Positions 1-11,689 of a stretch of DNA of 64,000 bases are shown piece by piece. The position numbers were made by a program, and so were the translations under genes. The notes beneath the pieces are model-generated. The model had not been told where the DNA came from. It saw only the letters and a program-made list of their open reading frames with translations, and made no database searches. Source of the stretch: Nothopassalora personata (Eukaryota > Ascomycota > Dothideomycetes > Mycosphaerellales > Mycosphaerellaceae); NCBI GenBank assembly GCA_033816765.1, contig CM066291.1, positions 2,914,001 through 2,978,000 on the forward strand. Direction: 5' to 3'. Within the stretch, counting starts at the first letter, position 1. Every line of letters starts with the position of its first letter.

Positions 1-320
1 AATAGCAAGGGATACAAGTAACCTATACTAATATAGGTTACTCTTACTCCTATATAAACCCGGGCTTATAACCTGTTAAGTTAAGACCTTATAGGATACG
101 TAGTTAGTAGCGGAGTGGAGTAAGAGATCAATCTTCAACTGGCTAACAGCCACAGGGCATGCAGCAATATATTAGGAACCAATGCGTTAATTGTGTTAGA
201 TGTCTATCTAAGCTAAAGGGGAGAGAAGGTGTCTTCCGACAAGCTAAGTCATCGTAGATGCCTTAGGCTATTAGATCATAACCTAACTGTTAGCTCCCCT
301 TAAGATGCTACATCTTAACA
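1..320 (-). mobile_element. Ty1/copia element, 5' end only (runs off left edge)
   Basis: This is the 5' end of a minus-strand copia element whose body lies left of the window. Positions 74-320 are its LTR, and 1-73 match the stretch next to the 5' LTR of the complete element at 18985-24599 (compare 24282-24352). Reading the minus strand, the LTR ends in AACA and is followed by GGTTATAAGCCCGGG, which pairs with the anticodon region of initiator-Met tRNA once one RIP change is allowed. That is the half-tRNA primer site known from Ty1/copia elements. No coding part is visible here. Confidence 0.75.
74..320 (-). repeat. copia LTR, 247 bp
   Basis: The repeat starts TGTTAAG and ends CTTAACA, the expected TG...CA termini. 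The same 247 bp recur at 18985-19231 and 24353-24599 with scattered differences, mostly CpA/TpG to TpA. This copy keeps the undamaged ends, while the other two have TA in place of CA or TG at one end. Confidence 0.85.
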
Positions 321-750
321 GAAAGGATTTCTCTAATAGAGACCGTAATAGTAACGTTAATAACCGCGACTCGCGCCCGTCGTACTACGTTAACGTATGC
401 TACGAAACTAGCAAGGGAATAGGTAGCTATGTTAGCATTAATCGAACGGGCTAGATAGTCGAATAATGCGAACGCTATTTATAAAACAAGTAAGTGTTAG
501 TACTAGTAACCTAATAAATCTAAAGACGAGTCTATCGCGTAGCTAGAAAGTTAGTTAAGGAAAGATAAGTAACTATAAGAAACAAGTAAGATCTAAGGAC
601 TAGAAGCACCCGTACCCGAAGCATTAACTAGAACTAGAACTAGAACTAGAATCCAAATTAGAACTAGAACTAGAAACTAATACCTATAGGCTATAGCTAT
701 AGCCGGAAAATTAACTAGAAACTAGGAGCCTATAAACCCGCACTAACTAC
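321..750. other. RIP-decayed spacer, no gene seen
   Basis: The stretch between the copia LTR and the unknown coding relic has TpA-rich, CpA-poor composition. A short GAACTA tandem (about 629-676) is visible. I see no reading frame or LTR that I can assign. Confidence 0.5.
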
Positions 751-3750
751 TTAGTTCCACTTATTCTTATATAACTCCTTTATCTAGACCTACTCGTTAT
801 CGTAGCTAATACTAGTCTTATTAGACGCGTCCCTAAGTAGCTAGCTAGTAAAGTTCCTATAGTAGTTACGGAAGAAGCTCTTATTACGCACTTTGCTTAT
901 AAAGCACATCTACTCGAGAGTAGTAACTAAGCTAAGCTGCTTGTCTATCAATTTTATAGCTCGGACGCGCTAATTATGCATCTTCTTATAGAAGAGCTCC
1001 GAGTCTAGGCGGACCGTAGCATTAAGCTACCTCCTAGCATTAAGGATAACTTCGTTGTCGTTCTAAGACTTTAAACCCGCTAGGGCATCGGATAGAGGGC
1101 TAATGCTACTAAGGTGTACGGCTGTAGGAAAAGGATGGCCGGGTACTAGGCGTCGATACTTAAACCCTATAGCGCTCTTACTTAGCGTCTTAAAGTCACG
1201 ATAGAGGTCTATCACCTAGTGCATGCTCTAGCTTCTCTAGAGTTTAAGATAGTTATCGTCGCGGATCTCGATAAAGTAAGGCTTAATCTAACGTAGTATC
1301 CTCTTATGTACGGCCTACCTTATTAGAACGCCTATAGTAGTCACCCGTATTTGCCTAGCGCTTAGGTCCTCTCTAAACTAGCTAATGCTGTTCTTGCTTA
1401 GGTAATTCTAGACCCCAACCGAGAAGAAACGCTTAAATCGGCCGTCTTCTATATAGTCGTTAATCTAGCACTACTAGATAAACTCTCCGGCATTCCCTTT
1501 CTTATAAAAACCGTGTAAAAACTCCGGCCTACTAGTGCCCTCTAAGTTAAGAGAGTATAGCATGTTAAGCCGGTTACTAGTCTAGTAGTTTTCAATTTCG
1601 AGGTTTAAGTCGACCCTAGCATACTACACTATAGTGTTTACGTCACCCCCTAATAAGCCCTATTAAAGCTGAAAATCGTAGGCCTAGGGAAGGAGATAAA
1701 CCGAGTGCAGTGTTAAGGGTGTAGCGCCACTTATAAGAGCTATAGCCCGGGGTCTTGTCGTATAATCTGTTAGCTTAGAGAATACTACATGTTCTAGTAG
1801 ACGCCGCCGTTACTAACCTTATTCAATTCTCGTAGGTACCATCGGTATATATCGAATTCTCGACTTATCATTTCTCTAACTGTTTTAACCCGCGGTGCTA
1901 GTTTAGCGTTATTATACTAGTACAGCATGTTGCTATTAATGTAGGTACCGGTACTATTAAGATCGGCTTAGTTAGCTTCATCGATGCCGAATTTGTCGAG
2001 GATCTAGTTATAGTTAGTATACGTAACGATACTGCTCGTAGTGCCGACTTTACCTTGAACACGGAGGTAGCTAAGCGGGTTAATAGTCTTCTAACTACGC
2101 TTATTAGGGCGAAACCACGACCCATTCTTCACCTTAATAGCTAAAAAACTCTTACCTTTAAAGAGCTAGTCTTAGACCTTAAGCGCGCGCTTACATAGGG
2201 TATTAGCGGTAATACCGGGATTCGTAACGAAGTGGAGGGCCTTATAGTAGAAATCTTGAACATACTAATCGTACATTATAGCGCTAACCTTACTATCCCT
2301 CTTAAGAACGTCCGAGATAGCATATTCGAGTATCTTAAGGCCCGCCATCCGGTACTTAGGTAGCTAGTTAATACTATTTACATTAATCGAGTTTCTAAAC
2401 TTAATGCTATAGTACCGCTCATTATAGGTGCAGTTAGCGCGCTTAATCCGGAGGGCCTCGTCTTCTTATAGGATCTAATCTTTAAAGACTAATACATCCC
2501 TAATTATAGCCGAAGGTAACATAGTAAGTATCGGATTACTATTCTTAGTTAAGGCCGGAGTGGATCGTAGGGTGCTAACCGGTGTCCCTAGCGGACTGCC
2601 TTCGCGTATAGGTGCGCCGTCTAGCGTTCGGTTAGGCGAGGATCGAGTAGGCGCAGTTATACCCTTACCTATGCTCTCGCCTATACGGAGCTACTTAAGT
2701 CGACTCGACTTACGACCGCCTCTCGATAGGACTGTAGGCTAGGTAGAGGCTAGTAGTAGAGTTAGCGTAGTACTATTTATACGTCCTTTACCTTTACTAC
2801 CCGGTAGTGGCTAACGTAGCTATTACTAGCTAGATAGTCTAGGTTAATCTATAATATCCTCTAGGGACGCGGACTTCTTAGTAATAGTACCCTCTATAAA
2901 GTATAGAAGGCTATCCTTATAGACGGCTAGGCGGTGTCTTCTAATGATCTCCCTACTCTTAGCCGATTACGGATTAATGCTACGTGCTTTAGCCTCCCTG
3001 TCGCACCGGGTAAGATTACTAGGCTCTAGAATTCGCTTCCGATCTATGCCCTTACGGCCGATCCTTATACGCTAGATTAATGCCCTCTAGATTCTACTAG
3101 TAGCCCTACTGTAGTCTAGGTACTTATTAATGAAGGCCGTGAACTAGCGGCGCCCGCTGTTAGTACTACAAAGCTCGGAGATAACGCGTTGATTAAGAAT
3201 CTTATTGTCTATCTACTATAGCTAGTAGCGGGTAAGCGTAGCTCGAAGAGTCTTCTCTCGGTTACGAATCTCTAAACCGGTCTTACGAATCTTACCGTCG
3301 ATAGGAAACAAGACATCGAGCTTCTTATTACTAAGGAATTCATCCTAGTAGCTCTTACCTATGCTACTCTCAACTTCCTCGAAAAACAGGTTAACCTAGA
3401 CGGAGTAGTCTTCGAACACCTTCTCGAAGCCCTTATAGAAGTCCTTTAACACCTTAACCCGCTTCTAAGGACTAAGCTCTCGGAACATAACATTAGCGGC
3501 GGACTTTGGCGTATTCGTGTTAGTAAGGACATACTTAACGTTATCCGGTAGGCGAAGGGACTCGAATAAGGTCTAAGGTAGGCGGGTAAGCCTAGTAACA
3601 GTACTAGTAAGCGCTGTACTCGAGCTAGCCGGGCGTAACGAAGGACTAGCTAAAGCTATAATAACTAGGACTCGCTAGCAGTAAGATCGTAAGAGCTAGC
3701 TATCTCGTAGTACTACTCTAGAGTATTAGTAAGCTTTAAAAGCTTAGTAT
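750..3750 (-). pseudogene. Unidentified large protein relic, RIP-decayed
   Basis: On the minus strand one reading frame stays protein-like from about 3600 to 1700, broken only by stops at positions that fit RIP of Gln or Trp codons. Three points checked along it (3387, 2469, 1839) are in the same frame. A further protein-like stretch (about 1030-760) is in another frame, so there is at least one frameshift or intron. The protein would exceed 640 residues and be rich in Lys, Arg, Asn and Tyr. I do not recognise a family: no reverse transcriptase, integrase or zinc-knuckle motif is visible. It lies just outside the left end of gypsy A on the same strand, so it may belong to a separate element, for example a DNA transposon. 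Confidence 0.5.
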
Positions 3751-4078
3751 CGGGGTAGGGGCTTTAAAGAAGGTTAAGGTCGTAAAGAGAGAGAGGCTAA
3801 AGAACCGTCTAATGTGTTAGTGGCTCTAGTAATAGTATTAGTGTTTAAAGGAAAAGAGAGGAAGTAGTAGGCAGTAAGCTACGCTTAAGTATGCCTCTTA
3901 GCGTATGTCCCTATAACCGTTATAAGGCAGCAGTGCCGAGACCGGTCTTATAAGTAGTAAGAGTAGTGCTATTAAGGTTACACTAAAGGTCCGATGACCC
4001 TACATATAACCGAAAACCAGTGCTAGTAACTACCTAGGTAAGCATTCGGTAGGGCATGCTACGCTATTACGTAATCCG

Positions 4079-4104
4079 ATTTACCGGTCCCGGGACCGGT
4101 AAAT
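4079..4104. repeat. 26-bp perfect palindrome, copy 1
   Basis: ATTTACCGGTCCC is followed directly by its reverse complement, a perfect 26-bp palindrome with CCCGGG at the centre. Near-copies lie at 7913 and 11310. Copy 3 carries TTTGCC, so the original was probably TTTGCC...GGCAAA, and CpA/TpG changes on both arms gave the present form. Confidence 0.8.
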
Positions 4105-4179
4105 GTAACTCTACTAACTAAGGTCTAACTAAGGTAAGAACACCCTATGAAGTGAAGTCTAGATAACCGAATCGGCTTA

Positions 4180-7100
4180 ACAAACTAAAGGACATATGTA
4201 ACACATGCCTAAGGGAAGTGAACTCCGTACGCTATTACTAACTAATTAGTTCTTATCCTCGATCCTACTAAACTGTGAAATTTCGGCTATAGAAAGGTTA
4301 TAAGGCCTAACCTATAGCTTCTTAGATTCCGGTTTAGGATACGATCCCCTTTCGTTAACTCCTACAGGTAGTACGTCTTTGCCGGCGATAGGCTCGATCT
4401 CGTTTGAATTACTACTATCTTCGCTATTAGCGACGCTATTAGCGACTGACTTCTCCCTCCCCTATTACGAGATCGGTCCTATTATCCAAGTTTAGTACTC
4501 CTATAGTATCTAGGCGAAGCTCTAGAACTAGCTTAAGGTTTTCCCGTGCCTAAACACCCTTTATTAGCGTACTATTAAGTTCCTTAAGAATATAGGTACT
4601 AAATTCCCTAGAGACACTAGATACCCGATATAGACCTTACTATCGATAACCGATCTTGCGTGAGAAGTTATCCTTATATAGCTTATCGAATCTTATAATA
4701 AGGTCGCCCTTCTAGAAACTAATAAAGGTAACGTTCCGGTAAGAATTAAAGTAGTCCTTACTAAGTTCTCTTAGTCGCTTCCTTCGAGCATGTAGCTCTT
4801 CTAAACTAAGGTCTCGAGCCTAGAGTTAACGCGCACGTATAGTAAGTAGATCCTTAGTCGTTCTTACCGATCCCTATTAATAATTCGCCCACGTCGGGTA
4901 CTTAACCTCAATTGGTAGAATCGTGCGATAGCTATATAGAACCTAAGCTAGCGTCATTCTAGTAGTACGACAGGTCGTGGTCCTATTAGCCTATAACACA
5001 GCGGGTACCTATTGCTCCTATCCGCGGTATGTATTCCTTATAAGCTTTACTAACGCTATAAGAATCGGACGGTACCTAACCTCGACTAGAGCATTAGACT
5101 ACGGATAGTACGGTGATATTCGGATCCTTCAAACACTAAGTCCCACGAGTAACCGCTTAACCTTAGCCGTATAAACCGTAGCGTTATTAAGCACAATTTT
5201 AGTATAGTAGCCGTACCTATAGGAGACATCTTCGTATAGAAACTTAGTAACCGTCTTAGAGCTAGGAGGTGCCCTCGTTACTCTAGCCTCGATCTAGTTA
5301 CTAAGTGCTTCGCGCGTAACTAGGAGATATCTATTTTTATGCACCTAGACGGGGTCCGAGTACCACTTCTTACTAATAACCTAAGGGCTCGATGAATGAA
5401 GCTTACTAGCGCGCTAGTTGCCCTCGCGAAACCGATAGGGAGTATAACTTCGAACCTACGTAGAGACATCGGCGAAGCATCCGTCCTAGTAATACCGATC
5501 GGAAATAAGGTTATACACGACCTTAGCGCTACGGTAACCGTGTCTCTTATGGCACTCTATAACGATCTCCTTCTAAGCCTTATTATCGTTAATTACAAGT
5601 TGTAACGGTGCTCCTCGGCGCTTCTAGAAGAACAGCAATTAGTCCCGGATAAAGAAATTAACGCTCTTCTTTACTAGTCGCCGGTACTTAGCACGGGTAA
5701 CACTATCGGGCCGGGTCCTAGTTTCTATAACCTAAGTAAGTTACTAAGAGCTTTTAGAATATTAGTCCCCGAGATGTCGTGTTTTCTAGATTTTAACTAG
5801 ATAGGTGTCGACCGGCTCCGGATACCCGAATAGCTTATTATTAATCATCCGGTCGACATCGTCTTCGTTAGTTTCCCTAGGTTCCTAAGGTGTAGAGGGC
5901 CTACGAGACAGGGCATCTAGGCTAGTGTACCTAGTCCCCGTAACGTACTTTACCTCGAACGTAAATAGCCTAATCTATACGACCTACCGGGCTATTACCG
6001 AGTTAGGCAGGTCCGAAGCCGGCCGGCTAAGTTACTATACAAGTGTCTTAGCATTAACCTTAAGGACAAAATTAACGCTAGTAACATATCTCTAGATCTT
6101 CTTAAGCCCCTTAAGGACCCTAAGGCATTCTCGCTTACTAGTATTATATCTAGATTCTAACGCGTTCTAGATTCCACTCTTATACCGTACCGGGTGACGC
6201 CGTCGAGTACTGTCTATTGATTCTTAAGAAACGATACATCCCCATCTAGTGCCGCTAGCATTAACTGAGATAAAGATAGACCTAGTACTAGGTAAGTAGT
6301 AGAGGGTAACTAAGGCTAGAGCCTATATAAGATATCTAGCAACCTCTTCTTTCGAGAACTGCTTATTTTCTGTCTAGGTAAACTCGGCGCCCTTCTTTAG
6401 TAGCTTATACATTAGTCGAGCGATAATAACGAACTAGGGGATCTATATCCGGAAGTACACATACAGCCCTACATAGGTGCGGACCTCCTTAATATAGGTA
6501 GGCGTAGGCTAATCTAGGATCTTAGCTACAACCTTTAGGTTAGGATAGCGACTATCCGGACTAGTAACGTACCTAATAATCTTAAGCTTCTCGTATAACT
6601 ATTAGGATTTGCCTCTAGTAACCACCGCACTAGCTCTCTCTAGGTTAGTAAGAACTAGATCTAGGGAGACGATGTGCTTAACGACCTATCTCCTTAACCT
6701 AGGCTCTACTTCGGCATTCCTATAGTCCTTAGTTAGTCCCTTAATACCGATGTTATCGAGAAACGGCTTCGCTCGATGCGAGATATAATTAAGTAGAATC
6801 TTTATTACCGTACGCACGAACTAAGTAACTGAATTAGTAGCTCCTTAAGGTAGAGTCGTATTGCGTACTAGGCTAAGAGGGGTCATAAAGGCTGTTAAGT
6901 CCCGGTAGGACTTATCTAAAGTGATCTAATTATAACCTAAAAACAGGTCCATAAGTGAAGCGACTCGGTAACCGGTAAAATCCTCTAAGAAGCTATCCGT
7001 ATCCGGTAGAATGTTAGTATCGCGCATAGTAACCTCATTTAGGAGCATAGCTAAGTTAATTAACCGATATGGCACATCGCTTCTAGAGGCATTAACCTTC

Positions 7101-9000
7101 TTTACGACTAGGAACTAGCTATTGGAGTATGCCCCTTATAAGTATTCTAGGATGTTGTTCTTAATCCGGGCTCTAATTATGCGCTTAACAATTGCCCTAA
7201 GACTTAGGTGTAACCGGATAGGGCGTGCCTACTATGGCCTATGAGGGACCGTGTTAATCTTCTAAGGTAGCATAACGTCGTGCCTAATTTGCCTTATGTA
7301 ACTAAAATCCTAAGTAAGGACTGCCTCCCGGTTGTAGAGCATCTTATCGAATAAGGCCCTTTCTATTAGTAATAGCTTAATGCTAACCTTAATTAAGGTA
7401 AGTCGTTCTAGAGTAATTTGGCTACCTCGCTTAATACTTGAGAATTTCTTAGTTAAGTACTTCCTATCGAACGGACCTTGTCCTTTAGGCATCTTGGATT
7501 CTAGGTATAGTGCCCTACGCTTCTATTCTATATCTCCCTTAACTCGTGATTCTAGGCGTTCGTGAACGCTCGCGTCTACTAGCTTCTTTTTGTCCGCCTT
7601 ACGCTTATACATCGTAAAGACCTACGGCATCCTAATGTTAGCTATATGTTAGCCTACTTGTTACTTCCGTACCTAAGCATTTAATGTAGATTGCCTTAGG
7701 ATCTCGGAGGGCTAATCCCCTTAAACTAAATAAACGTTAGTAATAGAATCTCCCTCGAACGCGCCTATTCCAATTTCTACAACTCGTTCCTTTGTTCTAG
7801 TAGTCCTAAGCAACCCTAATAAGTGAGCTAAATGGTTACTAGGCGTTCGAGCCTTGCCGGGTTCCTATAGATGCGTCGTATCGTAGTCGTACCCGTTTTC
7901 CTTACTATAGCTATTTACCGGTTCCGGGACCGGTAAATCAAAGTCCGAGGTTTCTCCGAGATAGTACGAGAACCTTACCGATTTTATTAAATCCGGCTTT
8001 AGCGAGTCGGTAGGTAAAGCGCCGTAACTCAATTTACCCTTCTATTTCCCGACGCTTTTAATAGTTCTTAAAGGGTCTTACACCTATCCGAGCTAACTAG
8101 GGTAGTAAACATAACACTTTTACCTTTGCGGCTAGTAATAGTCCCCTCCTATGAACTATTATCGTAGTTACGGGCAGTAAGTCGCACCTTACGGGCCTAC
8201 GGACGTCCTAGGATTGTTAGTAAGTTTAGATCCGAGGAGATAAACATGTCTATTTAGTATTAAACCCTAAATACCTAAACATCCAAATTGCCTATAACAC
8301 CTTTAAACTAGGCCCGCCCTCTAGCACCTCGAAAGGTAAGCTAAGTACTCGACATTACCGGTAACCTAAACCTATAAGCGTTCCTCTAGCCGATAATATT
8401 CACCTCGGAACCCTCGTTAATTAGGCACCTAATCTAGTTCTTATTTATCCCGAACTCCGCTACTACCTAAGGACTAGGGACTATAGTAAAGTTATTAAGG
8501 ACACTAGAGAGCCCGATTTTCTTAACGTCCTTATAGAGCTTAGTAGCAGGGACCGCTCCTTTAGAGTAAAGTATAGTTAAATACACTCCGACATACTAGG
8601 CCTAACTATCTTCGTGGAAGACCTCCTCATTATACTTAGGTTTATCTTTACAGGTGACTACTTGTCTAGTACGAACCTTAGGGTCCTTTCCTATAAGGCG
8701 TCGCACTATAGCGAGCTTCTCCTAAAGAGCGGGGGTGTTAGTAACGCGACCGAAGAGGGCAGCCTCGAACTAGCGACTATATCGAGACTAATCTTAGGCG
8801 TTTACATTAGGAAACGTTATCTAGAGGATCTAATTAATCTAGTAGATAATACCCTCTTCCTTTATAACCGGGCTATTACTAGCCGAACTATATTGTCGGA
8901 CGTAGTTATTAATCCTTATAGTCTTAGCATTCTACATACGCTTCCTTTATGCGAAGGGGACGTTCACGGGACTAATAGGCATATCCTTAGGCAGTCCTTT
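4180..9000 (-). pseudogene. Pol relic of gypsy A (RT, RNase H, integrase)
   Basis: The minus strand encodes a gypsy-type polyprotein. The RT is clear: YRLIN, then RDLTAF followed by a TPL segment, GATNSVT, and FLDNIGIKG (a YxDD-type active site with Asp changed to Asn, consistent with RIP). Ahead of it a 60-codon open stretch (7492-7310) holds the pre-RT region. The integrase core is seen at about 5250-4990 with FLYEDV, a damaged VLNNATVYTAKVKR segment and SPYYP.SNALVE. These features match the fungal gypsy clade with FLDD instead of YLDD. Stops and substitutions throughout make it non-functional. Confidence 0.65.
7913..7938. repeat. 26-bp palindrome, copy 2
   Basis: Identical to copy 1 except for one C-to-T change at the centre. 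It lies inside gypsy A, just upstream (in the sense direction) of the pre-RT region, so it is not simply part of a terminal repeat. Confidence 0.75.
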
Positions 9001-9599
9001 ATTAGTATCGTTCCCTAGTCTATTCACTTAGGCATTATTTCCCCTTCCTAGGGTTACCCCGGATTTAGCTAATGATTAAGTTTCGCTTATTTAAGTACTA
9101 ACTTCGTCAATTATTTTAACCTCCTACTAGTTAATCTTAGCTTACTAGATCTCCTGTTCTAATTGTAGGCGAACCTTCTTAGTAGCCTTAGCTCGGGCTC
9201 GTAGATCCTAGGCTAAGGACCGGGTCCTCGGGTGCGGATTCTTTAGAATGCCTACGGGTGCCTTCCCTTTTACTTTATTAGACTGCATAGGGTAGGTAGA
9301 TACCTCGTTAAGCTTGCCTAAGTCGATCGCCTACTCCGCTTCACTTTCTTCGAATAAGACCTAATATGTCCTAGCAGCCTTCTCCGTTTAGCTAGACCGT
9401 ACGTCCTAAGGGCTATATTCTATTAAATGCCTAAAGTTAGGAGGGGGCTTAGAATAATTAGGAGGCGTGACCTTAGTTACCCTAGTGTAGTCCCTACCTA
9501 TCTATTGCTTACGTAGTACGGGAATCTTATACTAGTTATTAAACTCGATCGGTCTATAATGTTCTTCGAGTAGAGGGAGCATATAGAGCAGTTTCGGTT

Positions 9600-10941
9600 T
9601 ACTGTAGTCCCTCCGAAAGTTAAACTTAGCAGGACGCGGATCGCCTTCTTTCCCTAGATACTACTAGTTATTCGGGGCGAGGTGTACGTAGCCCCGGGAT
9701 ATTAAGGACCTTATCGCCCTATAGTTACTAGCCTAGTGCTTCGAACTGCTACAGTTGTAGTAATAACTATCTATCGCTTTAGACTGCTCGCGATTCTACG
9801 ATAGGGGACGCTGTATTGCGTAAACCTATAGTTTAGTGTCTAGGTTATACCTCTCCGCTTACATAGAGCGTTAATTCTCGCTCGGGTAGAAGGCACCTGC
9901 GTCCGCGACGCGACCGCGCTAGTATACACGTATACTCATTTTAGCTACCTTCTAGATTAGATTATTATTAACAATAGTCCTAGAGGTGGCCTTCTTAAGC
10001 GTGTCAATTTTAGGCTTAAGGCGCGGCATTTGCTTTACGACTAAGCGGTGTAGCTAAGGTAAAGTAAGAGGGAAATCTATATACATAGCTTTCTATCCCT
10101 CCTTACTATCTACGATACTAGTAGCTTTATCGAGGATCCTCTAAAAGTCCCTAAACTTCTTAGGTTACTTTAGGTGAAGCCCGTAAGCCTTGTAGACCGC
10201 TTTCGCGACTGCCTCTAGCAATCCCTAAAGGAGAAGGCGACTCCGGGAGCTGTTATCCAAATCCTTAGGTTCAATTAGGTCACTTAAGGATATAAATAGG
10301 CGGATGAATTCCTTCACATCTTATTCTTTAGGCCTCTTGCCTTACTGTACCCTAACAATCTCCTTAAGATATTCCCGACTCCCTAATATCGAGTAGGCGT
10401 TAAACCTTACAAACTCTAATAAGAACGCCCTCCTAAAACGTGCCTTATTAGTGAGCCACCTAGGCAGCCTTATAACTACGCGCCGGATAGTAGTTTCGCA
10501 ATTGCGCTTAAACCTGCCCTAGAAATCATCCTTCTTAATAGATGCCCGAGGCGGATACTAGTCTATTAGGTCGCTAAACCGCTCCTAGAACTTAGTAGCA
10601 TTAGTGCCATTAAAGAATGGATTCTTAGCACCTCCTAGAGGTGGAAAGCGAGGGCTAGCGTTTTCCATTACTACTACTAATCGTCTAAAGAGGGCAGTTA
10701 TAGTATCTATTCTAATTGTGCTGTTCGTTCCTACACCTATACCTAATTTAGCGGCGCTAGTTCCGCTTCTCCCTTCTTTACTAGATTTAGGTGTTTCCCC
10801 TTCCTCCGATTCTTCTATCCCCTTATAAGGGACAGAATCCCTATAGACCCCTTCCATTTTCGTAGGGTTCATAGGCTGTTCGTAGCCTCTACCTATGTCG
10901 GCAAAGGTACTAAGTTTTTCTAGTAATGTAGCCGTATCCAT
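9600..10941 (-). pseudogene. Gag relic of gypsy A
   Basis: The minus strand starts with ATG at 10941 (MDTATLLEKL...) and stays open for 118 codons. It runs through a Ser/Gly/Glu-rich N-terminal part into a typical Gag opening around PFFNGTNATKF. Further on, a CX2CX4H zinc-knuckle remnant (YYNCSSSKH, first Cys changed to Tyr) is visible at about 9770-9724. Stops appear after residue 118 and fit RIP at Gln and Trp codons. Gag would form the particle shell and bind element RNA. Confidence 0.55.
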
Positions 10942-11039
10942 TGTTACGTAGTACTTACTTTAGAATGTACTAATACTAGTTGTTACTTAATAGGACCTTG
11001 TGACCGTAATTGTTACTAAATACCTTGGACCTTAAGTGT

Positions 11040-11165
11040 TTTCGACCTTAGCCAACCTTAACCGTGAACCCCGACCTTGAACCTTAACCTTGAACCTTAA
11101 CCTTGAACCTTAACCTTGAGTGATAACCTTAACCGTGAACCTTAGACCTTAAACCGTGATTTTAA
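11040..11165. repeat. Hexamer/12-mer minisatellite in gypsy A leader
   Basis: Tandem ACCTTGAACCTTA-type units (alternating CCTTAA and CCTTGA hexamers) repeat with small variants (CCTTAACCGTGAA). They lie just upstream of the gag start of gypsy A, so they would sit in its 5' leader. The unit is not the canonical fungal telomere repeat. Confidence 0.7.
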
Positions 11166-11309
11166 CCTTACAAACTAGATGCTAATACGCTACCGGGTGT
11201 ACACTTAATACCCCCCCCTCATTAACCACTAAAATAATGTCTACTAACTACCCTATGTAGGCCTGTCCGAGTTGTGGTAGTGTAAAGCGGCGCTTATGTA
11301 AGTAGAGGT

Positions 11310-11335
11310 ATTTGCCGGTCCCGGGACCGTGAAAT
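11310..11335. repeat. 26-bp palindrome, copy 3 (imperfect)
   Basis: ATTTGCCGGTCCC is followed by GGGACCGTGAAAT. It keeps a TpG where copies 1 and 2 have TpA, so it is nearer the unmutated state on the left arm. It marks the right edge of gypsy A. Confidence 0.7.
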
Positions 11336-11640
11336 CAGGTCACGTGACGAGTAGCGCAGTAGCTAGATAAAACAAGAGGATTGGCGGACCTAAACCCCTA
11401 TGCCCTCTACTCGAGAGGTATGAATTGAATTGTTGCCTTAATGCTACGCTTACAATGCTTAACTGCGTAGTATATATCTTAATAGCTATACTAGGTCCCG
11501 CTGGCTCACCTAAATGTCTAATTAAACCTAAATGAAATTAGGGCAAGTTAGACCTAAGGGACTCCTCCTCTAAACCTAAGGTCGACATAACTAAACCTAA
11601 GGTTAACATAACCAATCAGTCGTTAATACTACTACCTTCC
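11336..11640. other. Spacer between gypsy A and gypsy B copy 1
   Basis: This stretch is less mutated than its surroundings (several TpG and CpA remain). It ends in two direct repeats of a CTAAACCTAAGGT-type unit (about 11568-11612). It does not match the B-family LTR seen at 25658, so the 5' LTR of gypsy B copy 1 is missing or replaced here. No gene was seen. Confidence 0.45.
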
Positions 11641-11689
11641 TTCGAGGACGAGTATAGTATTAGGTTAGACTATTCCTTAGGACCTACCT

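Larger units (their letters stand above)
3950..11335 (-). mobile_element. Ty3/gypsy element A, minus strand, RIP-decayed
   Basis: This is a degenerate gypsy-type LTR retrotransposon read on the minus strand: gag from 10941 leftwards, a pre-RT region, reverse transcriptase (about 7150-6600) and integrase (about 5300-4950). Precise LTRs could not be set. The two ends share a palindrome (4079-4104 and 11310-11335), and the adjoining inner sequence is alike for about 30 bp (TAACC...TAACTACC), which fits terminal repeats of roughly 150-200 bp. The coding frames are broken throughout by TAA and TAG. Confidence 0.6.

Noticed and set aside
5396..5605. 69-codon plus-strand frame
   Set aside because: Antisense to the gypsy A integrase region; openness follows from RIP composition.
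8614..9018. 134-codon plus-strand frame antisense to gypsy A
   Set aside because: It overlaps the sense pol region rather than the 3' region, so it does not fit the antisense pattern; chance openness is likely.
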